Below, in pieces: positions 50,116 through 59,653 of a stretch of DNA of 64,000 nt. The stretch spans positions 22,773 to 86,772 of the forward strand of contig JBBIWA010000020.1 of the NCBI GenBank assembly GCA_037439425.1, in the 5' to 3' direction. This DNA comes from JBBIWA01 sp037439425 (GTDB lineage Bacteria > Acidobacteriota > Blastocatellia > RBC074). Position 1 is the stretch's first letter; each line of letters starts with the position of its first letter. The translations under genes were made by a program, and so were the position numbers. The notes beneath the pieces are model-generated. The model was given only the letters and a program-made list of their open reading frames with translations, was not told the DNA's origin and searched no databases.

Positions 50116-50982
50116 CTCTGGCCTCCTGGGAAACTGGTTTGAGGTACTCACTCAGGCGGGTGGTCTCAGTTTCATCTCTCCTCCTGCATCATCACTGCAC
50201 GACACGGTGCTTCATCTCTTTGCAGTCTTGATTATCCCTGCTACCAAGCTAGAGGACGATCCAGTTATTGTCAAGGAACCGCCCAACCCAATGGCTAAAT
50301 CAGAACAACAGAGATGGGTGCAGCCGGTTTCACGCAAAGGAGCAAAGTTCGTACTTAGTGTCCCAATCTTGCGCGCTTCGATTCAGGATGCTTATTTTTC
50401 ACTACGGAGCTCCTCATAAGCCATTGGCTCTCCACCGTGACTGAAGAGAGTGTTACCCTGCTTCTGACCAGAAGTAATAAGAGCGGTTAGTGGCTGGCGC
50501 CCTTTTCTGTTCCACAAGCCTGCCACGAAAACGGTAGCGCGTTTGACCTGATCGCTGGCCGATGCGGTGTGGAGCCGGAAAGTAAAGGCCCTTGCCAATT
50601 CGGTCGCTGCGGCTTACTCTCGTCTGGGCCGAAGAGAGGCGGCCTCACAGGGCAAAAGCTGTGATCAAACGCACTCACTGGACTTTAATCCGCTGCAGCC
50701 TTAGGCAGCGAGCCTCCTCCACCAGGCCCAATTGTTGAAGGCCACAGCTGCGGAACCTATTTTCCGCAGGAGTCCTTCATGTCGCGCTGCGACGCGGGAG
50801 AAACGATGAAACCCTCACGAGCGCACGCTTCTAGCGTGCTCGGTTTAAGGTAAGGGCTTGCTTAACGAAGGCTAGCACGCCTCCGGCGTGCGCTCCCAGG
50901 GATTAGCTTAAGAGTTCCCCGCTGGCGCAGCGCGGGGGAAAGGATGAAAGGTCTGCAGGTCTGATTTTCTAAGGGGGCTGTT
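50116..50982. other. Intergenic region with palindromic repeats
   Basis: Holds the divergent region for the epimerase, no credible gene, and a cluster of palindromes at about 50781-50940, described separately. Confidence 0.4.
50819..50895. repeat. BIME-like pair of inverted palindromes
   Basis: Two related palindromes face each other: GCACGCT/AGCGTGC around TCT (50824-50840) and GCACGCC/GGCGTGC around TCC (50875-50891). The outer ends GAGCGCACGC (50819-50828) and GCGTGCGCTC (50886-50895) are perfect inverted copies. Flanking GC-rich segments (about 50785-50811 and 50916-50950), each followed by GATGAAA, add further hairpins. This is the layout of REP/BIME intergenic repeats. Confidence 0.65.
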
Positions 50983-51156
50983 ATTTCTGAACCAATCACC
51001 AGATGGAAATTCGGAGCTGTGGTCGGGCTGGCCTTGTTGCTGGATGTAGTAGTTTACCTCTACACTGAAAGCGATATCCTGGCGCTGCTGTGCGCGACCC
51101 TGGTAGGAGTAGTTGCCATCTGGTTCTTACGTCATTACAGCCAGGATGACAATTAG
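50983..51156 (+). CDS. Small two-helix membrane protein with an ATT start
   Basis: The frame SEPITRWKFGAVVGLALLLD continues to VVVYLYTESDILALLCATLV and GVVAIWFLRHYSQDDN before TAG 51154-51156: two hydrophobic helices with basic residues at the first border, a plausible 57-aa membrane protein. There is no ATG, GTG or TTG at the front. An ATT at 50983 lies 6 bp after AAGGGGG (50971-50977), which looks like a ribosome site, and a stop is only nine codons upstream. ATT is used as a rare regulated start (as in infC). The family is unknown. Because it would be missed by standard gene finders, it deserves notice. Confidence 0.5.
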   Translation: MSEPITRWKFGAVVGLALLLDVVVYLYTESDILALLCATLVGVVAIWFLRHYSQDDN

Positions 51157-51933
51157 AGCGTGTTGCACAATACTACAACGAGACTTCGGCGATTCTTGTT
51201 AACTACTCGGCAGCGGCAGTGGCCTGGCTATAGCAGGAGCGAGTTATGGGCATTGATTAATAGATCACTCTGTCAAGCAGAATTGTTTAGGGGGCAGGGG
51301 GAGGAGCAAGCTATGGACTTGAGAGCTCACTCCTGACACAGCTCGGGCTTACTTTCCTTCACTGCTTACTATAGACAGCTCGCAGGGGCGGAGCCGCAAC
51401 AGTTACGTTTTCGGTCTCGATGTGGTGTTTTCAGTCACGCCTGACAGCGATTTTCCGTTGACTGAAGAGGTGATGCCTGACTTACCTGCCCTTGCCTGCG
51501 CGCGACGCGCAAGCAGGTACCAGGTCTCACCTGCTGCGCTCAATGCTCTCGTCAGCAATGTCGCGGCTCCGCAGGGCTGCGCGAGTTATTTCTTTCCCAA
51601 TGTGGTTAACGATTTGCCAGGCCTCTTTTTAGGCTTGTTAGAGGCTTCTCCCGGCGCCATCTTTTCAAAAGTTCACCTCGCTCAAGGCGATCGTCACCTG
51701 CCTGGCTTGCAGGTCGCTTTTAATAGAGACTCTCATTTCGGCCCTCCGTCTTGGGCTGTGGCAGCCACCACGCTCAGTTTAAGTCAGGAAGAGGAGGGCC
51801 GATTTCATTGCCTTTTCTCAACGTATGGCTACATCGGACCGAAACTGCTCTCCTTATAGTTACTACACAGCTCAGTTACTACTCTCCGCGACTTAGCTTT
51901 GGCTGGCTTTCAGATAATAGTCCTTCTCCGGAC
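51157..51933. other. Intergenic gap downstream of the small membrane protein
   Basis: An open frame at 51422-51859 has a composition unlike neighbouring proteins and no ribosome site, so I do not support it. A weak GTCC/GGAC hairpin near 51920 could terminate the homoserine dehydrogenase transcript. Confidence 0.35.
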
Positions 51934-53205
51934 TCAATTCAGAACCCGCAAGACGACTCCAATCTGTTTGGTCGTTGATTGAGCGCTGATTTCACGCAAT
52001 GCATCCTGCAACTGTTGCTCACGGACTCTGTGCGTGAGCAGTACGATGGTAGCTGCGCCATCGTTTGTGACTCCTTTCTGAGTCACACTGTGCAGGCTCA
52101 CTCCATGGCCGCCGAAGGCATGTCCCAGATTGCCGATCACACCTGGCGTGTCTTGAGTCTCCAGGCGGAGGTAGTAGGAATTGATGGTCTCTGTGATGGG
52201 AAAGACATCGCACACACGCGAGCGGATGGGCGGCTGAAAATAGCGGGCGAAATCAGGCAATTTCAGGGCGCTGGCGAGATTGATCAAATCTCCAACCACG
52301 GCACTGGCAGTCGGCAACTGACCTGCGCCCGGTCCTGACAGCATGATCTCGCCCACCACGCTCCCACTGATGAAGATCGCATTATTGACGCCTTCCACGC
52401 CAGCAAGCGGGTGATGTAGCGGCACCAGCATCGGATGCGCTCGTACATCCAGTGAATTGGCCTGGCCCGGTTGGGCCAGACCGATCATCTTGATGCGATA
52501 GCCAAACTCAGCAGCCAGCCGAATGTCGAGATCAGTAATCTGCGCAATCCCCTGCCGGTAGATCTTATCTACCTCGATCGGGCATTGAAACGCGAGCGAA
52601 GAGAGGATGGCAATCTTGTAGGCCACGTCGCGACCTTCGATGTCGTCCGAGGGATCGGCTTCAGCAAAGCCTTTAGCCTGGGCCTCGCGCAAAGCTTCCG
52701 CAAACGGCTTCTTCTCTTGCTCCATCGTCGTCAGGATGTAGTTAGTCGTGCCGTTGAGGATGCCGGCCACTTTCGAGATGCGGTTGGCTTGCAGTCCGCG
52801 CTGTAAGGTGGAGATCAAGGGGATCCCACCGCCCACGGCTGCCTCGAAAAAGAGCGTGACGTTGTGGCGGTGAGCCAAGTCAAAAATCTCCGGACCGTGC
52901 TTGGCAATCAACTCTTTGTTGGCTGTGACCACGTGCTTGCCGTTGGCGATGGCACGTTTGACGACTTGATAGACCGGATCAATGCCGCCGGCGACCTCGA
53001 CGATGATCTCAATTTTCGGATCCTCGGCCAACCTGAAAGGGTCGTCAGTCACTTCAAATGCCGAGAGGTCAATCTGGCGTGGCTTGTGCTTGTCCCGCAC
53101 AGCGATCGCACGAATCTCAAATTGCGGATTGTCGCGCAGCAAGGTGACAACACCTATCCCAACTGTACCCAAACCCAAGATGCCAATTATCGTCTTGGTG
53201 CTCAT
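51934..53205 (-). CDS. hom: Homoserine dehydrogenase
   Basis: NAD(P)-dependent enzyme that reduces aspartate semialdehyde to homoserine on the way to threonine and methionine. 423 aa. The NAD-binding domain starts ILGLGTVGIGVVTLLRDN (9-26). VVTANKELIAKHG and GILNGTTNYILTTM are the catalytic/substrate-binding signatures, with the active-site region EADPSDDIEGRDVAYKIAIL. The final 80 residues (SYYLRLETQDTPGVIGNLGH) are an ACT domain, the usual feedback sensor for threonine. It is monofunctional; no aspartokinase domain is fused. It stands alone on the minus strand. Confidence 0.96.
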   Translation of the reverse strand: MSTKTIIGILGLGTVGIGVVTLLRDNPQFEIRAIAVRDKHKPRQIDLSAFEVTDDPFRLAEDPKIEIIVEVAGGIDPVYQVVKRAIANGKHVVTANKELIAKHGPEIFDLAHRHNVTLFFEAAVGGGIPLISTLQRGLQANRISKVAGILNGTTNYILTTMEQEKKPFAEALREAQAKGFAEADPSDDIEGRDVAYKIAILSSLAFQCPIEVDKIYRQGIAQITDLDIRLAAEFGYRIKMIGLAQPGQANSLDVRAHPMLVPLHHPLAGVEGVNNAIFISGSVVGEIMLSGPGAGQLPTASAVVGDLINLASALKLPDFARYFQPPIRSRVCDVFPITETINSYYLRLETQDTPGVIGNLGHAFGGHGVSLHSVTQKGVTNDGAATIVLLTHRVREQQLQDALREISAQSTTKQIGVVLRVLN

Positions 53206-53418
53206 AATCTTCCAAACCTCTTCTTGACCTTAGGGCTGATGTTGTAAGCGAAGCTTACCTGCCCCCAGTCCATGATGCAAGTTTGTGGAACTGCCAGGCA
53301 ATTAGCAATTTCCTCCTGCCGTCAGCAGTAGATGTGACGGGGCTGTGTCGAAGCTGCTCGGTGGCTGGGCCTTCGAGCCATACAGTAAGTGTGGCTGTCG
53401 TCTGCCGTGAGGTGAACA

Positions 53419-54375
53419 ATGAAAGTTTGGCACAACATCTTAAAGACGCTGGCGGTAGTGGTTGCCTGTTGGTGCGCTCTAACCCTGAGCGCGCAAGCAC
53501 AAACAGGTGGCGACACAAAATCAGGTAGTGTTCTTTTTTACAACATCTATACCTCCAATCCAATCAATCCAGCAGCCTCTGACACTCTCATTACCATCAC
53601 CAATACTTCTCCCGACAAAGGCATAGATGTTCACCTCTATTTCGTTGATAGTCTCACCTGTCGCGTGGCCGACGCTTTCATCACCTTGACCCGTAATCAA
53701 ACAGCCAGCTTTCGGGTAAGCGATATGGACCCTGGAGTCCAGGGCTATATTATGGCAGTGGCAGTAGACCGCCAGGGGGTGCCGACGCAGCATAATTATC
53801 TGATCGGTTACTTAAGGGTCAAACAGATGTTGGGACCGGGCGCAAACAGTACTCATAGCTATCAGCTCAATGCGATCTCTTTTAGCAAGACAAACAATCT
53901 CTTGCCCGCTCTCTCGCCTGATGGAATAACAGCTCAGATGGTCTTTGATGGTGGAGTGACAGGCTCAAGCTACGAGCAATTACCAGCCGAAGTGGCAATC
54001 AACAGTTTCGAGAGTCCGGCCACAGCCGACACGCGATTTATCATCTACAGCCCAAAGAGTGATTTCTACGGTCCGAGCGATTCTAGTGGCCGGCTGTTCA
54101 TCGTTTTTTACGACGATGCGGAAAATCCCTACTCCGCCTCGGTCGGGCTAGTTTGCTGGCTGCAAGCTCGCTTGACTATCATTCGCAACCTTACGTTGCG
54201 CATCGCTGCTGGACGCACCGGATGGGCGCGCTTTTTGGGATTGCGTGACAATAGTCCAATTCCACTGCTTGGTTCTGTCGCCCAAGCCTCCGAGTTCACC
54301 GGCGGACACAACATGCATCACCTGAGCACCTTCCCCGCTTATACCATTACTGTCCCTGTCTTCCCGCCGAACTAG
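53419..54375 (+). CDS. Secreted protein of unknown function
   Basis: A 318-aa exported protein. Signal peptide KVWHNILKTLAVVVACWCAL, probable cleavage after AQA. The mature protein is beta-rich and low in charge: SVLFYNIYTSNPINPAASDT and TLITITNTSPDKGIDVHLYF look like a bacterial beta-sandwich near the N-terminus, and HSYQLNAISFSKTNNLLPAL follows. Several Asn and Ser/Thr are present, but there is no catalytic signature and no transmembrane anchor. GAGGTGA is a good ribosome site. I do not recognise the family; similar-looking secreted proteins occur in Acidobacteriota. It is monocistronic. Confidence 0.65.
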   Translation: MKVWHNILKTLAVVVACWCALTLSAQAQTGGDTKSGSVLFYNIYTSNPINPAASDTLITITNTSPDKGIDVHLYFVDSLTCRVADAFITLTRNQTASFRVSDMDPGVQGYIMAVAVDRQGVPTQHNYLIGYLRVKQMLGPGANSTHSYQLNAISFSKTNNLLPALSPDGITAQMVFDGGVTGSSYEQLPAEVAINSFESPATADTRFIIYSPKSDFYGPSDSSGRLFIVFYDDAENPYSASVGLVCWLQARLTIIRNLTLRIAAGRTGWARFLGLRDNSPIPLLGSVAQASEFTGGHNMHHLSTFPAYTITVPVFPPN

Positions 54376-54815
54376 AAAAGATGGGTAGGTCAAACTTCAC
54401 CTCCTCTGCCCTGAATTGGAAGTCTTTCTCTCCATCCGCGACCAGAAGAGTTTGCACTCAGCTTCTCTCTCGCTCCCCACTGCGTCACTTTCGCTGGGGT
54501 GCAGTTTTCAAAACTCGTTTCGTGGTAGCGGTGACAGTATTCAACCAACGGCAGTTGGTGGTCTGTGCAAGGCCAGCCTACACTTGTCGGAGGATTTCAA
54601 GTCCAGCCTTTGATCCGGACTCACCGTAGGTTGGACCTGAACCATCCACCAACTGCAGTTGGCGGGATTGCGCCCGACTTTTGAAAACTGCACCCCTTTC
54701 GCTGGCTGCTGCTTTCTTTGCCCTTAAATGTCTTCCCTCCCTGTGTGCGATCTTCCAATGGTGTGTTAAGATACGCCATTGACTCTGGCTCATTTCCTGA
54801 GGAACTTGAGAGATT
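54376..54815. other. Intergenic gap containing a MITE-like element
   Basis: The element at 54497-54695 occupies most of it; the remaining 120 bp before hemE should contain its promoter. Confidence 0.4.
54497..54695. mobile_element. MITE-like element with perfect inverted ends and 9-bp target duplication
   Basis: A 199-bp segment has 17-bp perfect terminal inverted repeats: GGGTGCAGTTTTCAAAA (54497-54513) and its complement (54679-54695). It is flanked on both sides by CTTTCGCTG (54488-54496 and 54696-54704), a perfect 9-bp target-site duplication. A second inner inverted repeat (CCAACxGCAGTTGG type, about 54542-54560 and 54645-54662) is present. There is no coding capacity. The termini match the element at 36488-36726 in the first seven bases, and both show 9-bp duplications, so they probably were mobilised by the same transposase, which is not in the window. 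Confidence 0.85.
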
Positions 54816-55862
54816 ATGATTCATAACGAAAGATTGGTTCGCGCTTGCCGGCGCCAGGCAGTAGATCGCACTCCGGTTTGGATGATGCGTCAAGCGGGGC
54901 GCTACTTGCCCGAGTATCGTGCTGTGCGCGCACAGACCGATTTCCTGACGCTGTGCAAAACGCCAGAGCTGGCGGCCAAAGTCTCACTGCAACCTTATGA
55001 AATTCTTGGCCCGGATGCCGTGATTCTCTTCTCTGACATTCTCATTCCTGTTGAAGCGATGGGAATGCATCTAGAGCTGTCAGAGAAAGGTCCTCTGCTT
55101 TGGCCACCCATCCGCACGGCTGAGCAGGTAGCGCGGTTGATCGTCCCTGATCCGCTGGAGAAAACTCCCTTCGTGATGCAAACCATTCGGTTGCTGCGCC
55201 GTGAACTGGAGGACAAAGTCCCAGTGATCGGTTTTGCTGGAGCACCATTTACCCTCGCCTCGTATATGATCGAAGGGGGCAGCTCGCGCAACTTCGCGGA
55301 GATTAAGCAAATGATCTATCGCGAGCCACTCCTGCTGCACAAGCTGCTTGACAAGATCACGGACACGATTATCGTCTATCTTAATGCCCAGATAGAAGCT
55401 GGCGTCCATGTCGTGCAGTTGTTCGATACCTGGGCTGGGGAATTAACTCCAGCAGATTACGAGGAATTCGCTCTGAGCTATGAGCAGCGCGTTTTTGAGA
55501 ACCTGCACCGTGGGCCTCAAGGTCTGGGCGTGCCGGCCATTCTTTACATCAACGGATGCGGCGCGATCCTGGAACGGATGGTGCAATCTGGGGCTAATGT
55601 CTTAAGTCTGGACTGGCGTATTGACATCGCCGAAGCGCGCCGCCGGGTGGGCGATCAGTTAGCCTTGCAAGGCAACGTAGACCCTGCTGCCTTGCTTGGC
55701 AACCCAGAGACGATTGCGGAAATCGTGCGAGAGACACTTAAGAAAGCTGGCCCTACCGGTCACATCCTCAATCTCGGACACGGCATCTTGCCCCAGACGC
55801 CGGTCGAAAATGCCCGCGCTTTTGTCGAAGCAGCCAAAGCAGGGATTAAGGAGGTAGCTTGA
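54816..55862 (+). CDS. hemE: Uroporphyrinogen decarboxylase
   Basis: Cytosolic enzyme that removes four carboxylates from uroporphyrinogen III to give coproporphyrinogen III. 348 aa. The UROD signatures are RTPVWMMRQAGRYLPEYR (residues 18-35) and GFAGAPFTLASYMIEGG. The catalytic Asp-equivalent region is ALIFSDIL-type ILFSDILIPVEAMGM. DTWAGELTPADYEEF and INGCGAILERM are also conserved. GAGGAACTTGAGAG precedes the ATG. It opens a plus-strand operon with two M16 peptidases, hemH and hemG, so the late steps of heme synthesis are together, apart from the coproporphyrinogen oxidase. Confidence 0.97.
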   Translation: MIHNERLVRACRRQAVDRTPVWMMRQAGRYLPEYRAVRAQTDFLTLCKTPELAAKVSLQPYEILGPDAVILFSDILIPVEAMGMHLELSEKGPLLWPPIRTAEQVARLIVPDPLEKTPFVMQTIRLLRRELEDKVPVIGFAGAPFTLASYMIEGGSSRNFAEIKQMIYREPLLLHKLLDKITDTIIVYLNAQIEAGVHVVQLFDTWAGELTPADYEEFALSYEQRVFENLHRGPQGLGVPAILYINGCGAILERMVQSGANVLSLDWRIDIAEARRRVGDQLALQGNVDPAALLGNPETIAEIVRETLKKAGPTGHILNLGHGILPQTPVENARAFVEAAKAGIKEVA

Positions 55863-55939
55863 AAGGGATCGAGCCTCCGGGGTCAGAAAGTCCGGTACTG
55901 CGACTCTCCATGCCCTCGGCGGCTTGAGCTGAGCTTGAT

Positions 55940-57226
55940 ATGGCAGACGCATTCACCAAAATCACCGACTACGAAGGAATCCAGGAATACCGCCTGGACT
56001 GCAATCAGATGAAAGTGCTGCTTGCGCCGCGCCGCGCCGCGCCGGTGGTCGCCTTTATGGTGGTCTACCGGGTTGGCTCGCGGAACGAAGCAGTCGGCCA
56101 TACTGGTGCGACCCACTTGCTTGAACATCTGATGTTCAAGGGCACGCCAACTTTCAACAAACACGCGGGTAGGCAAATCGCTGCGACCTTGCAGAAGTAT
56201 GGTGCTGTCTTTAATGCTGACACCTGGAATGACCGCACTCGGTACTATGAGATGCTACCGAGCGACCAACTGGAACTGGCCATCCACCTTGAAGCCGACC
56301 GCATGCGTAACTCTTTTATCGCTGACGAAGATCGCCAGGCGGAAATGACGGTTGTCCGCAATGAGCTGGAGCGAGGTGAAAATGATCCGGGTCGCATTCT
56401 TGACGAGCGCCTCTGGGCAGCAGCTTTCCGCGAACATCCTTACCATCACCCGACTATCGGTTGGCGCTCAGACGTCGAAGGTGTGCCAACCTGGCGGCTC
56501 AAGGAGTTCTACGATACCTACTACCATCCAAACAATGCGACTGCTATCGTAGCCGGTGATTTCGAGGAGCACACGGCGCTGACTTTGATCGCCAAACACT
56601 TTGGCAAAATTCCGGCCTCCCCGCATCCGATTCCACTGATCTACACGGTAGAACCGCCGCAGGAGGGCGAGATTCGCTTCATCCTGCGCCGTGCGGGACA
56701 ACTGGGCATTATCGAAATCGGCTGGCATACGCCACAAGCCAGACACCCTGACACGCCAGTACTCGCTGTGCTGGATATGATTCTGTCTGCGGGCGTGACC
56801 TCTCGCCTCTATCAGGCTCTGGTCGAAACGCAGATGGCCATTAGCGTTGATACGCAGGCGTATCAGTTTCTTGATCCTGGCCTCTTCACGCTCACGGCCG
56901 TGCTTCGTCCCGGTATCAAACACGCGGAGGCTGAAGCAGCGGCGCTGGAGGAGATCGAGAAACTCAAAACCGAAGAGGTATCGGACAGGGAACTGCAAAA
57001 GGCCAAGAACATCATCACGGCACAACTCATCTATCTGCGCGATAGTCCCTTTGGTGTGGTCAGCGCGATGGCCGAAGCTGAAGCCGTTGCCGATTGGAAA
57101 TTTTATGTAGATCTGCCAAAGAAGATCGAGCAAGTCACGGCCGCTGACATTCGACGTGTCGTGATTCAATATTTCACTGCTGACAATCGCACGGTCGGTT
57201 ATTTCATCCCGAAGGAGGAAGAGTGA
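55940..57226 (+). CDS. M16 family zinc peptidase, catalytic subunit
   Basis: A 428-aa peptidase of the insulinase-like family. The inverted zinc motif HLLEHLMFKG (HxxEH) is intact at about 56-65, with the downstream metal ligand in VVRNELERGENDPG. The two-domain architecture continues with WHTPQARHPDTPVLAVLDMI and the C-terminal substrate-clamp domain. No signal peptide is apparent. It is followed by a homologue without the zinc motif, the usual heterodimer pair (compare mitochondrial processing peptidase and bacterial PqqF/PqqG-like pairs). Sandwiched between hemE and hemH, it may be in the same transcript, but no role in heme synthesis is known. Confidence 0.95.
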   Translation: MADAFTKITDYEGIQEYRLDCNQMKVLLAPRRAAPVVAFMVVYRVGSRNEAVGHTGATHLLEHLMFKGTPTFNKHAGRQIAATLQKYGAVFNADTWNDRTRYYEMLPSDQLELAIHLEADRMRNSFIADEDRQAEMTVVRNELERGENDPGRILDERLWAAAFREHPYHHPTIGWRSDVEGVPTWRLKEFYDTYYHPNNATAIVAGDFEEHTALTLIAKHFGKIPASPHPIPLIYTVEPPQEGEIRFILRRAGQLGIIEIGWHTPQARHPDTPVLAVLDMILSAGVTSRLYQALVETQMAISVDTQAYQFLDPGLFTLTAVLRPGIKHAEAEAAALEEIEKLKTEEVSDRELQKAKNIITAQLIYLRDSPFGVVSAMAEAEAVADWKFYVDLPKKIEQVTAADIRRVVIQYFTADNRTVGYFIPKEEE

Positions 57227-57279
57227 GTTCAGCAAAGAGCAATTCTTAGTTCTACTCCTCACTCATCGTTTTGAACTCT

Positions 57280-58563
57280 ATGAAAGCTGTAAACTCAAGA
57301 TCATTCGCTGCGCGCACCAGCCGGGAGGTGCTTCCGAATGGCATCCGGCTGCTGGTGCTTGAAAATCGCGCCAATCCGACAGTCTCGATTAGTGGTTATC
57401 TGCTGGCCGGGGCTTACTTCAATCCCCCAGACAAATACCTACTCTCGCGTCTGACTGCTGATATGCTCAGCAAAGGCACGGCTCAGCGCAGCAAGCTGGA
57501 GATCGCTGAAGCACTGGAATCCATTGGCGCACATATCAGTTTTTCAAGTAATACCTTCACCGTCTCAATTTCGACTCAATCACTGAGTAAAGACTTCAGC
57601 ACTGTGCTGAGGAGTCTGGCTGAAGAGCTGCGCGAACCATCGTTCCCGGCTGATGAACTGGACAAGCTCAAGCAGCGCCTGATCGCCTCCATCAAGCACA
57701 ACCAGGAAGAGACGCGGCTGCGGGCAATCGAAAGGCTGACGCAAGTCATCTACCCGCCAAATAATCCCTTCTATCAGCCACCGGCTGATCATCTGATCAG
57801 TGAGGTTGAAGCGACGACCCCAGACGACGTGAAGCAGTTTTACCAGCACCGCTACGGCGCGGCCTCACTGATTCTGGTTGTGGTCGGTGATGTTGACACG
57901 GCTGAAGTCCACCGCCTGGTGGTGGAAACGCTGGGTGATTGGCAAGGGGCGCCTGCTTCACCGATCAATTTGCCGGAGACGCCGCTTCAGGCGGAGCCCA
58001 GGCGCGAGCTCGTCTATTTGAGGGATAAAGCCAACGTGGATGTAGTGATCGGCCACGCCTCGCGGTTGCGCCGGGCCAATCCTGACTACCTGGCTGCAAT
58101 TATAGCCAACCGCGCGTTGGGGCAGTCCACGCTCTCCTCGCGGCTGGGGCTGAAGGTGCGTGACGAATTGGGGCTGACTTATGGCATCAATTCATTCTAC
58201 GCCGATTCGGGGCTGGGAGATGGGCCCTACCTGATCACTGTGACAGTCGCCCCGACGAACGTAGAACGAGCGATCGAGGCAACCAGGCAGATTGTGGAAG
58301 AATACATTGCCGGCGGCATCCGGGAGGAAGAGCTGAAAGATGAGCAATCATCCATCATCGGTTCATTCAAAGTAGGGCTGGCCACCAATGCGGGAATGGC
58401 CTCGCAACTGGCCAGCGCAGAATTACACAACCTTGGGGTCAGCCACCTTGATAACTTTCCCGACCTGATTATGGCCTTGACCAAGCCGGAGGTGGACGCA
58501 GCGATCACCAAATACCTGCACCCTGAATGTGCAACTACGGTGATCGCAGGAACATATGCCTAG
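57280..58563 (+). CDS. M16 family peptidase-like protein, non-catalytic partner
   Basis: About 427 aa from ATG 57280. It aligns by pattern with the preceding gene (LPNGIRLLVLENRANPTVSI, GYLLAGAYFNPPDKYL), but where the zinc HxxEH should be it reads YLLSRLTADMLSKGTAQRSK, so it cannot bind zinc. The C-terminal half has GHASRLRRANPDYLAAIIAN and GINSFYADSGLGDGPYLIT, typical of the substrate-recruiting subunit. It probably forms a heterodimer with the first. The short spacer before it contains ACTCATC-type sequence. The likely product is one enzyme made of both proteins. Confidence 0.92.
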   Translation: MKAVNSRSFAARTSREVLPNGIRLLVLENRANPTVSISGYLLAGAYFNPPDKYLLSRLTADMLSKGTAQRSKLEIAEALESIGAHISFSSNTFTVSISTQSLSKDFSTVLRSLAEELREPSFPADELDKLKQRLIASIKHNQEETRLRAIERLTQVIYPPNNPFYQPPADHLISEVEATTPDDVKQFYQHRYGAASLILVVVGDVDTAEVHRLVVETLGDWQGAPASPINLPETPLQAEPRRELVYLRDKANVDVVIGHASRLRRANPDYLAAIIANRALGQSTLSSRLGLKVRDELGLTYGINSFYADSGLGDGPYLITVTVAPTNVERAIEATRQIVEEYIAGGIREEELKDEQSSIIGSFKVGLATNAGMASQLASAELHNLGVSHLDNFPDLIMALTKPEVDAAITKYLHPECATTVIAGTYA

Positions 58564-58623
58564 GGATGAAGGATGAGCCCCCAATCCTGTTTATCCTTCA
58601 TCCTCCGTCCCTGTGTCCTTCTT

Positions 58624-59601
58624 ATGAGCCTTGGAGTGCTACTTTTCAATCTCGGCGGTCCCGAGACGCTGGCCGATGTGCGGCCCTTTCTCTACAACCT
58701 GTTTTCTGATCCTGAGATTGTGCGGCTGCCCGTTCGCGCGTTGCAAAAGCCGCTGGCCTGGTTGATTGCTATGGCGCGCTACAAGAAGTCCGCCGGCTGC
58801 TACGCGCAAATTGGCGGCGGCTCTCCCTTGCGGCGCATTACGGATGGGCAGGCCGCTGCGCTTCAGCGAGAGTTAGGCCAACGCGGCATCGAGGCGCGCG
58901 TTTACGTGAGTATGCGCTACTGGCATCCATTTGCTAAAGAGGCTCTGGAGCAAATTCTGCGTGACGGGATTACTGAGTTAATTGTCCTGCCACTCTATCC
59001 GCAGTTCTCTGTCTCAACCACCGGTTCAAGTATCAAAGAGTTCATCTCCCTGCTTGACCAGCGGGGCGGGCTGCGTCACATTCAGCGGCGTTATATCACC
59101 CGCTGGCATACCAATAGGTACTACGTAGATGTGCTTGCCGAACAGATCCAGGCGGAGATAGAGAAGTTTCCTGACCCCGATCCAGCACGGGTTCACTTGC
59201 TTTTCAGCGCGCACAGCGTTCCGCAAAGTTACATCGAAGCCGGTGATCCTTACCTGCGTCATACCCAAGAGACGATACGCCTGGTCTCCGAACGACTGGG
59301 CAATGTAAGTCCCACGCATCTCAGTTTTCAGAGCAAAATCGGACCAGTGAAGTGGCTAAAACCTTCGACCGAACAGAAGCTGAGGCAGTTACGAGCGGAG
59401 GGCGCCGAGCAGGTTTTAGCTATTCCGATCAGCTTCGTCTCAGATCATATCGAGACGCTTTATGAATTGGACATCCTCTACAAAAAAGTCGCTGAGGAGA
59501 TAGGGATTTCAGTCTATCGTCGCTTGCCTTCGCTCAATTGCACGCCGGGTTTTATCAAGGCGCTGGCTGAGTTAGTGAGTGAGAAGGTGAAAGTTACATG
59601 A
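58624..59601 (+). CDS. hemH: Ferrochelatase
   Basis: Inserts Fe2+ into protoporphyrin IX, the last step of heme synthesis, on the inner membrane or cytosol side. About 325 aa from ATG 58624 (MSLGVLLFNLGGPETLADVR); a longer start at 58573 is possible. Catalytic landmarks are YVSMRYWHPFAKEAL (the Tyr/Arg side of the active site) and LFSAHSVPQSYIEAGDPY, containing the metal-binding His. LSFQSKIGPVKWLKPSTEQKL and VLAIPISFVSDHIETLYEL with an acidic Glu complete the site. Protoporphyrin rather than coproporphyrin is implied by the adjacent hemG. Confidence 0.96.
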   Translation: MSLGVLLFNLGGPETLADVRPFLYNLFSDPEIVRLPVRALQKPLAWLIAMARYKKSAGCYAQIGGGSPLRRITDGQAAALQRELGQRGIEARVYVSMRYWHPFAKEALEQILRDGITELIVLPLYPQFSVSTTGSSIKEFISLLDQRGGLRHIQRRYITRWHTNRYYVDVLAEQIQAEIEKFPDPDPARVHLLFSAHSVPQSYIEAGDPYLRHTQETIRLVSERLGNVSPTHLSFQSKIGPVKWLKPSTEQKLRQLRAEGAEQVLAIPISFVSDHIETLYELDILYKKVAEEIGISVYRRLPSLNCTPGFIKALAELVSEKVKVT

Positions 59602-59653
59602 CCGTCTTTCTTGGCTCGAAACATTTTCTTGATAGCATCCGGCTTCTTCTCCC

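Noticed and set aside
51422..51859. A 145-aa plus-strand frame
   Set aside because: No ribosome site, composition unlike nearby proteins, no domain; probably chance.
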